64,000 nt of DNA, from positions 2,438,420 through 2,502,419 of the forward strand of contig VZTI01005197.1 in assembly GCA_013397865.1 (NCBI GenBank), read 5' to 3'. The notes beneath the pieces are model-generated. The model was given only the letters and a program-made list of their open reading frames with translations, was not told where the DNA came from and searched no databases. A program made the position numbers and the translations under genes. This document shows, piece by piece, positions 56,301 through 64,000 of the stretch. The stretch is from Struthidea cinerea. Lineage: Eukaryota; Chordata; Aves; Passeriformes; Corcoracidae. Position 1 is the stretch's first letter. Each line of letters begins with the position of its first letter.

Positions 56301-57719
56301 GCAAAACAAATGCACACTAGTAACAGAATATGCCTTGCTGCCAATACAACAAAATTTTATCCCGCTCACTTGCTGCTACTTTAAAATCAAACAGTAACGT
56401 TTCACCTACTGAATCATGACACATGTACCTGCTATGGTAATGATGCAATGCACACAAAGTACTGAATTTAAGCCATGCACAGTTTATCACTTCCTAAACT
56501 AATACAACATCTGTGAAATGGGAGGCATTGCTACCATGTTAGAATTTTAAATTGTCAAGAGGAAGAATCAGGTAACATGTCATTCACATTTAATTCATTT
56601 AACATTTTAAGATGTATCTGCACACAAAATAATTCAAATGCTGCTGAATTTCACTGAAGGCTAATGGGAAAAGTTCACACAAATACAAGTCCCAAAGTCT
56701 GCTAACAATTTTTTTTCCTTATAAGGAAAGACTAAAAGAAACATTAATACCTGGAAAAGTGTTCAGATAGCTTCTACAGACACCAAAAGTCAAATAATTC
56801 AGTTGATTTAGCTGAGCTGATGTGAATGTCAAGAGAAACAAGGGCTGTGTGCCCAAACTTTGTCTACTCCCTCAGCTACAGAGGTTGATCTAACAAAGAG
56901 CATTATCACTTCCTTTGACCTTTATCCTAAATCCTTAATGTTGGGTTAATGTTTCTGATTTACGCTTTGTCACTAACACATAAGTTGCTAAAAACACTAC
57001 AAGCAAAAGATATAACTTGCCAATAAGCATGCATTATAAATGCAGTCTTTGCTAAACTGCCTTAGTTGTTGCTCTCTGAATATTTAATTCTATTTTTTCT
57101 AACAATAAAGGTTCTTCTGAGAAGAAAAAAAAGTTCTCCAAGTCCAAGGATTCCACTGGCATCCAAGCAAAACAAACCTAGTCCTATCTAGCCAAAGGAA
57201 AATTTGCAAAAGCATCTCAGTACTACTGTATGTTCCACTTTAACAACACTAGCAAGTCAGGAACCCAGAAGCACTGAGCTGTTGCTGGCAAACATCACCC
57301 CTGTAAAAATCATGCCAGCAAACTACGCTGAAAGCAGATGCAACCACTGACAGCCATAAAAACCTCTGTGTTATCTGGAGCCAACTTATGGAAATATCTT
57401 TCAGTGTTGTTCACACTGCTGGGACCAAAATACTAAGAACAGAATCATTGTGAAGGCAAATCAGTTTATGCCCTCCATGTTTTTCCTCCATTCAAAAATA
57501 TACTCTCACTTCACAGGCTTCTCATCCTATGAATATGTTTCAAGAAGCTGATAAAGAACTTTCTAATTGTTTACCTGAAACCACTCCAAGCAGGCAAGCA
57601 TAATTAATCTTAATGCAAGTCAGCAATCCAGAAAGGAAATTATCCTGTTACACCTATTGCTGACTGTGTGTTCTTACGTGTTCTCTGCTTCCGTGTACTG
57701 AATGGCAAAATGGCCAAGT

Positions 57720-57784
57720 AAAAGGAAAAAAGAAAAAAAAAAAAAAAAGAAAAAAAAGAAGGGGGAAAAAAAAAAAAAAAAAGA
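57720..57784 (+). repeat. 65-base pure purine tract
   Basis: Only A and G for 65 bases, mostly A with scattered G and a GGGGG block. On the transcribed strand sense this is a long polypyrimidine tract in the FHIP1A intron. Confidence 0.9.
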
Positions 57785-60220
57785 CCACGTCAAAGCAACA
57801 GAGTAACTAAATCCACTACTTCCTTGAAACTCAGAGTCCCAATATGGCTGGTATTCCCAATCCGTACCAAAGGCATTCCAAGGACATTTGAGTGATTTGA
57901 GAACAACATCAGAGCCAAAAAAAAAAAAAGGAGCAACATACACTTTTCTGAAGATATTTATGGTTTGCTGTAAAATTTTTGGCTGCTTAGCACCTGTTGT
58001 CACTGTACCTTGGTCAGGCACATGAGGCAGAGAAACCAGCACAACTCTAATTCCACTCACAGAGAGGAACAGAGCCCTCATTTCCAAAACAAATCCACGT
58101 CGTGCTGTGGTGCGGGGCATTCACTTCTTGCAAAGTCTAGCATTGGAAATCAATGTGTTCCTCAGAAGGGGAGATAAACTTTTGACCTCCATAGGTTTCC
58201 TTACATGAATACTGAATTTATAACACTGAACTAAAACATATTTATGGCACAAATGAAGTGTAAAAATGCCGCTAATGTGCAAGGAGGAAACAGCACAGTT
58301 CTGTTTAATATGAGCCATGGGTCCAGTGTAACAACGTACTGATGTTTCGCCTTCAACTTGTAATTATGAAAGGCACACCTCCCTTCTCGGGCTCCCTTCT
58401 TCCCCTATATGCTTAAGGTATACATGCTTACAGAAGCACTACCCTTAATGTAATGCCAGTACAGTGATGAAACAGAAAGCCAAATCATCTCTCCCTCTCA
58501 GGTTTGCTGTGTTAGGGCAGGAGCCTGCCACAGCAAAATGAGTCAACACAATTCAATAAAAACCCATGCTACTTTTGGACTTGGCTACACAACAGCAACT
58601 ATTTAACCACAGCTCTCTGACTCGTGTGTAAAAAACCTAAACATCTGAAAATAATTTAGTTATTACAATTATATTAACTGCTAATTGTTAATAAAACTAA
58701 CTCAAAAGTATAATATTGTCTTCCCTCCTGCTCAGGGGTATCTGAGGTTTTACAAAAGATTTTGTGAATGCAAGTGGGATTGATTCTTCAGCAGTTTAAC
58801 TCTTCAACTGTTAGCCAACAGCTAAATTTAAGTTACAATCTAAAGGTTTACTGGAATATAAGGACTGTCAATACTTTACAGGTTTTTTTTTTTTCACATG
58901 CATTAGAAAATCCTTCCAACTGTGAGCCTGTTCGAGGGCATCATTTGCTCAGTTCCCCAGGCAAACTCCACTATTGCTAGAATAGTCTTTCTATACAAAA
59001 ATTTTCACAGAAAGAAATCCTACCCTTCACCAATATACAATACAGGCAACTTGCAAAAATGAGCCAGAAACAGAAGGATAATGGGCACAATTGTCTTTCA
59101 GTAGTAGTTGTTTATGCAAAGAATCTAGCACATTTTTATTACCACACAGCTTTCCTGTCTTTAAAAAAAAAAAAAAACGGACAAGTTCTTCTAAGGCGTG
59201 CAAATGTTTAAACAAAAAAAACGTGTCTGTCATATGCTTGGAGACTACAGTACAGGTACAAGGGGAGAATACATTTGACTGTGCTTCTAAAGCTAAATGG
59301 CAAAAACTACATGATAAGAATTTGCCTCGTACTTTTAGAACTAATCTGGCCATGCTATGTATGTCCTCACACAAAAAGTAGATAACACCATGCTCATTAT
59401 GATTAGACAAGAATTAACTGTCAGGGTCTAAAGTTACTGTACACGTAGGCAATTCAGTATTGCATCAAAATTTGACCTTTTTTTTTTTAAGGGAAAAAAA
59501 AAAAGATAAAGAAGTCACTGATTTCCCAAGAATTCACCACCCATGGGAAGCCACCAGCATTTGAAACGGAATAAATTTCATGGCAAATTTTCCAACTGCT
59601 AGGAAAAGGTGCTACATTTGGTTCAGAGATAATCTGAGTCAAAGTCCCAACTATATGTTGGGCCTCCTGCATGCAGATAGCTATGCTTGTGTCATGTTTC
59701 CAAAATTTCCCCTGTAAATTAAAGGTAATCCCACTTGATATCACAGGTAACACTTCTTAGATTATGTCTTCACATGCCTTGAGCCTGTATCACCACTCTC
59801 ATCAGCTCTTATCCTACCTGCCCTGTTTCAATTCCACATGCAATTGCCTCACCTGGGTATGTCCTTCAGGATCCCCTTTGACAAGAACTTTTTGGCCACA
59901 TGGTTTAACATGCAAAGCATTCTTATCATACCATCAGTGAGTCCTTGACTGAGAGATACTGTAATAATAGGAAGTCTTATGATCAATGCCTACAACCAAA
60001 AATAAGGGAAGATCCATTCCCAAAGCTTGTCATTGTTCATAACACTAACTTCAGCTGGTGAATGCTTTGTTACCATCACAGCACCTCCACAGTTAAGTTG
60101 ACACTTTAAAATGTACTGGCATGTGTATACATGTATTACAATGGAGTGATATTGAGCCAGAAGCACTTATTGTTGTATGCATTCAGAAGTGCATTCAAAA
60201 CTGTTCTTTTAATTCATTAG

Positions 60221-60741
60221 ATTCACAGAATCATTAAGGTTGGAAAAGACCTTCAAGATCGAGTCCAGCGTGTGACTGAACACTACCATGTCAACTAAAC
60301 CATAGCACCAAGTGCCACATCCAGTCATTTCCTGAACACTCCCAGGGATGATGACTCCACCCCTTCCCTAGGCAGCCCCTGCCAATGCTTAACCACCTCT
60401 TCAGTGAAGAAATTCTTCCTGATGTCCAGCCTGAACCTCCCCTGGCCCAGCTTGAGGCCATTTCCTCTCATTCTGTCGCTAGTTGCCTCGGAGAAGAGAC
60501 CAACACCCACCTGGTTACAAGCTCCTTTCAGGCAGTCGCAGAGATTGATAAGGTCTCCCCTGAGCCTCTTCTCCAGGCTACACACCCCCAGATCCCTCAG
60601 CCACTCCTCACAGGACTCACTCTCTAAACCCTTCACCAGCTTCACTGTCCTTCTCTGGACACGCTCCAGAACCTCAATGTCCTTCTTGTAGCGAGGGGCC
60701 CAGAACTGGACCCAGGACTTGAGGTGCAGCCTCACCAACTC
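60221..60741 (-). mobile_element. CR1 retrotransposon, 5'-truncated, about 520 bases
   Basis: Minus-strand CR1 3' segment. The tail is ATTCACAGAATCATTAAGG, then GTTGGAAAAGACCTTCAAG on the plus strand. A 137-codon frame (60325-60738, minus) is still open and shows VQFWAPRYKKDIEVLERVQRR, GLESESCEEWLRDLG, RLRGDLINL, RFRLDIRKNFFTEEVVKHW and LPREGVESSSL. These are the C-terminal end of CR1 ORF2 after the catalytic reverse-transcriptase motifs. The element is 5'-truncated and cannot move by itself. The uninterrupted frame suggests it is younger than the 31.4 kb copy. Confidence 0.94.
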
Positions 60742-63700
60742 GATCCAAGTCCAACTGACCTGCTACCCATGACACAATGAAGCCCTAGCCCTACTTTCCA
60801 AATAAATTAATCAGACCAGGAAAAGGCACTGTTTCTTGTAAGCTGCTTGCACGAGTTTTTAAAGATACAGACATTCTTACAGAACAGCAATACCAGCATC
60901 CACTTACAAGTCTTCATTTGGCCACTACGCTGTATTCCAAAAAGGACTGAAAAAAATTTCAGGATTTCTAGGTCACTCATGCCCAAACTTGTAACCAGTG
61001 CAGACCTTTGTAGCCTCTTCTGGAAGCACCCCAAGATTGTTTGTCTTTACTCAATACTATCAGAGCATTAAAAGTGCAACCATAACATACCAAAAGTATA
61101 GGCATCTGCTGTTGTGTACTGCATTACCTGAAACACACCCAAAAGCAGGTCACAGAAAGCACTGTTTTGTCAACAGCCTTCCTTGACTGCCCACTTTTCT
61201 GGCGATTATTCTGATGGGGACACAGCGTATGACTGTTTTGTTGGGGCTGCAGCTATTCAGTATAAAACTCACCTACCCCATTAGGCTGAGAAGAGACCAT
61301 ACATAAGGTAACAATGCCAAGTCAGCATGTCTGAGTAGAAGAGTCTGAGACTTTTAAGTGTCTGTAAACCAAAATATAGTTATAAAATTTTTACCAAAAA
61401 TGATAACTGGAACAAGAGGTTAAAAAAACCTTGTTCTCACCAGCATATAACAAACACCACAAACATACCAACTGCACTAAATATGCCACGGGAGAAAGAG
61501 AGAGACAGAATATATCTCTCTCATGTTTGAGGGAAACTACTGCTCACAGTAACATCAGATCAGGATGTGGAGAACTGCATCTTTAAAGTGTCAAGTATAC
61601 TACTCAGACATTATAGAACTAAACAAAATTCCCATCAGACTAATTAAAATTTGGAGGTCCTTTGCAATGAAACCCTCTGCAGGCATAAAAAAGCAGCATT
61701 TATATATAATAAATAAAGTTATTCAAGGGAGGAACAGCAGCACTTGTGAATAAATTCTTTGTTAAAAAGAAGTCTTAAAATGATGTATATCAAAGTAATC
61801 TTAATAATCCTTCAATGTACAGTTTAATAGAGAAAGTGATGCTTCAGATGGTACTGAGAGTCTGTAAATCTGAAGACTTAAGCTTGACAGGCATCAATGC
61901 ATCATTATAATCTTTCTGAAGAGAAAACATAGCTATAGATTTGTAATACTCAGTTTCATGCCAGGATCAAATAAAACCACATTAGCAGCAGTTTTACCAA
62001 TTTTGGTTCTCTTGGCTTCAGATTTTATGAATGTTTGTATCCCATTTAGGGGAAAAAAACCCCAAAAATAAAACAAGAAAAACAACTCAAGGCCAAAACC
62101 CTTACAGAGGACAATTGAGTTTTTACCAGCACCACCATATACTTTAGACACAGTAAAGTTTAAAGAAAAAAAAAAAGGAAACTATGTACATAAAGCTAAG
62201 TTTCTTCCATGGCCTTTGTCCACAGATTTTTCATCATTCTGATAGGATTCACTTCTTTTTCAAAGCAGATATCGTCAATCACCATGGGTCAATAAACAGA
62301 CTAAAACAGCTGTTAGCAAAAGTCAGTTGAAAACATTCGTTTTGATTGAGACAGATAAGAGGAAAAGGCATCTGGATGTTCCACAAGTTTCCCCAAGTGC
62401 CATCATCACATCAATATCTCACTGGTACAATCTCACCCTCTACAGTTATTTATACTTTACCTTGTAGATTGTAGGTTTTTCTGTCTTTCTCCTTCTCCCT
62501 TTGACCTTCCATGTTCATTGAAGCAGAGCCAGAGAGGAAGAAACGAATTACAGCATTAGGTCCTAATTCTTAGATTAGTTTCAGATCAGGAGGACTCTGG
62601 TACGCACACACCCCAGCAGAAGTAAAGCACCACAAATAATGCGAAAACCCTAATTTGACATCACTCCTTCAGGTATTACAAACCCCTCCAATTAACACTT
62701 TTTCTAAAAGGTTTGCTTCTAGAAATTATGATGTAAAATCAGCACAAGGCAGAAACATGGGTCTGTACTGCATGACCTAACACTACTACGCTACTGGTGT
62801 ATGCGAGATCTCTTTGAATAGACGGTTTATTATCACTACCTCTTCTCTCTGAAAATGAAAACAAAATTAAAACCTCATGCTTTCCCGCTAAGAAGATGAG
62901 GCCCTAGATCCTTCTTACTGCTATAAGAGAGAATAAAACCACTGTTGTACTAAAGGAAAATGCAACTATAAACTCTTGCACAGCATCAGTTTCACACTGA
63001 TCAACAGAAAATACCTAGGCAGAGAGGGCACTGGCAGATTCTGAAGTCACATTCAGTTCAATCAGAAGTAACAGGGTGGCATATAAAATTACACCATAAT
63101 TTTTATGCATTTTTTCTTCTTATCGCCATCGTATGAAATATGTTAATGCTAATCAGAAAACCAAACAGGCCAGGGAAGAGAAAAATCAGAGTGAAATAAA
63201 AATCTCCAAATACTGTCAAGTGTGCCTTAGCCTTTCTCAGTTGCGAGACACCACATGCCCCAACCTGGCAAACTCCTATACTGGCAGGCTGGCCCTACGC
63301 ACAATGTCCCAGCAGACAGTGGGCATCTGCCAGCACCTATGTATTTGTCCATACGAAGCAGTTCAAGCATGCCGAGTTGCTACCAACACCCTTGGGCGAC
63401 AGAAAGGTTCACATGACCTTGCTAACAGCTCCTCAAAAACCAGAGAAAGCAACACAGCAATCACTTTGTCAGGGCACACTGCCCTCTCCAGTTACCAGGG
63501 CCCCGAAGTTGCCGAGACCTCTACTTTCCTTTGGCATCCGAAGCAAATACCAAAACGGCCTTCGGTGATTCGGTGAGTGACGCAACGACAAAGAAATAAT
63601 CAATGTTAATTATCTTGTTAAAACAGAAGTCCGAACCCAAACTGAGCACCCATGAACAGGGTCACGCGAGTGACAGCCCTACGCAGGAATACCTGGCACT

Positions 63701-63768
63701 CTGTAAGGCGCCACACTTGTGAGGAAAAAGCTTTCCGGAAAATAAAAGCGCGTATCCCATGCTCTCAC
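60742..63768 (-). other. FHIP1A 5' intron, distal part next to the CpG region
   Basis: About 3 kb between the 60.2 kb CR1 fragment and the presumed first exon. Mostly AT-rich up to about 63.2 kb, then increasingly GC-rich. It includes an unrecognised 147-codon plus-strand frame at 63133-63576. Confidence 0.5.
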
Positions 63769-63905
63769 CTCGGTACTCGCCCGCTCACACAGCCCTGCGC
63801 GAAGCCCGGGTCCTCTCTCTCTCCCAGAAGTTTGCGACCAACGCTGCCCAAGGGTCGCCCTACAAACCAGCAGCGGAAAAGCCGAGCCAAAAAGATAAAG
63901 GAGAT
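63769..63905 (-). other. FHIP1A: Putative untranslated first exon of FHIP1A
   Basis: Inferred non-coding exon. The left (3') end is a good donor, GTACCGAG|GTGAGAGC on the minus strand, with the exon ending at 63769. The right (5') end is set only by spacing from the TATA-like box. The first ATG in this orientation falls just past the donor, so the exon is probably untranslated. Other 5' exons or start sites may exist. Confidence 0.35.
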
Positions 63906-63929
63906 TAGGCGAGCATTACTTCCACTGAC

Positions 63930-63937
63930 CTATATAC
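63930..63937 (-). promoter_or_regulatory. TATA-like box in the CpG-rich region
   Basis: Reads GCAGTATATAGGTC on the minus strand inside GC-rich sequence. If it works as a TATA box, transcription would start about 25-30 bases downstream on the minus strand, near 63905. A chance occurrence is possible. Confidence 0.3.
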
Positions 63938-64000
63938 TGCCCTCAGCCCACGGCGGCCCTGCGGCAGACGGCAGCTGCTCGGCCGGGGGGGGACACCGGC

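Larger units (their letters stand above)
31938..60220 (-). other. FHIP1A 5' intron, central part: no recognisable gene
   Basis: About 28 kb between the two longer CR1 fragments. It contains microsatellites, homopolymers, a 25-base tandem array (41.0 kb), a 21-base tandem duplication (52.1 kb) and two faint CR1-like remnants (43.0 and 50.9 kb). The listed open frames are short, overlap in several frames and match no family I know. Confidence 0.6.
1..63905 (-). other. FHIP1A: FHIP1A (FAM160A1) gene, 5' portion, continues past the left edge
   Basis: Gene-level span on the minus strand. Three coding exons (18690-18791, 16674-17300, 11829-11987) are joined by GT..AG introns and encode 296 N-terminal residues of an FHIP-family protein. 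Known family role: FHIP proteins bind FTS (AKTIP) and Hook adaptors to form the FHF complex, which links dynein to membrane cargo. FHIP1A is preferred over its paralogue FHIP1B because the introns are very long and the region is AT-rich, whereas I recall FHIP1B as a compact gene; this is a judgement from remembered family sequence, not from an alignment. The protein is incomplete, since family members are roughly 1,000 residues long and the C-terminal exons are not in the window. The right boundary, an inferred transcription start near 63905, is soft. Confidence 0.8.
63540..64000. promoter_or_regulatory. CpG-rich region, probable FHIP1A promoter
   Basis: The last about 460 bases contrast sharply with the AT-rich remainder: CpG dinucleotides are frequent, with GCGC, CCGG and GGCGGCC-type clusters up to the edge. 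It lies upstream of a minus-strand gene whose start-codon exon is otherwise about 45 kb away, as is typical of a vertebrate promoter with an untranslated first exon. The island probably continues beyond the window. No alignment or expression evidence is available. Confidence 0.6.

Noticed and set aside
57674..58120. 148-codon minus-strand frame
   Set aside because: Much of it is Phe/Ser translated from the purine tract; the rest shows no recognisable domain.
60385..60691. Plus-strand frames of 80 and 95 codons at 60.4-60.7 kb
   Set aside because: Antisense shadows of the minus-strand CR1 ORF2 remnant.
1..64000. CRISPR arrays, operons, prophage or bacterial-type defence systems
   Set aside because: The window is intron-containing vertebrate DNA with CR1 elements; no spaced repeat array or compact gene cluster is present.

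Overview
The window looks like a stretch of bird (or at least sauropsid) nuclear DNA. It is AT-rich, almost entirely non-coding, and its recognisable dispersed repeats are CR1-type non-LTR retrotransposons with the typical 3' tails related to ATTCTATGA. The coding segments are split by large introns with canonical GT..AG borders. No LTR element, SINE family, tRNA, rRNA or CRISPR array was recognised by eye.

The one supported protein-coding gene lies on the minus strand and occupies most or all of the window. I read it as the 5' part of FHIP1A (FAM160A1), an FHF-complex / Hook-interacting protein. Three coding exons can be placed to the base: the start-codon exon (CDS 18690-18791), a large 627-base exon (16674-17300) and a 159-base exon (11829-11987). 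All three junctions are phase 0. They join into 296 N-terminal residues with no stop, carrying family landmarks such as DPETC, HW.Q, SHQPLLHHKP, HREG.VGQQARDALL, YFCP|VLATGLSGLYSSLP and SLEFCNAVIQ. The remaining C-terminal exons must lie beyond base 1. The right edge (about 63.54-64.0 kb) is CpG-rich, with a TATA-like box and a good minus-strand splice donor. It is the likely promoter and untranslated first exon, which would make the first intron about 45 kb.

Layout, left to right. 1-11.8 kb: intron downstream of the third coding exon, with two short CR1 tails. 11.8-18.9 kb: the three coding exons. 18.9-63.8 kb: a very long 5' intron with two longer CR1 fragments (31.4-31.9 kb, plus strand; 60.2-60.7 kb, minus strand), microsatellites, homopolymer runs and two small tandem arrays. 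63.5-64.0 kb: CpG-rich promoter region.

I found no undescribed biological system. The points worth a second look are modest. They are a five-codon upstream ORF in a strong start context just before the FHIP1A start, a GC-rich open reading frame beside the CpG region, small palindromic and tandem structures, and a few intronic segments that might be conserved regulatory elements.
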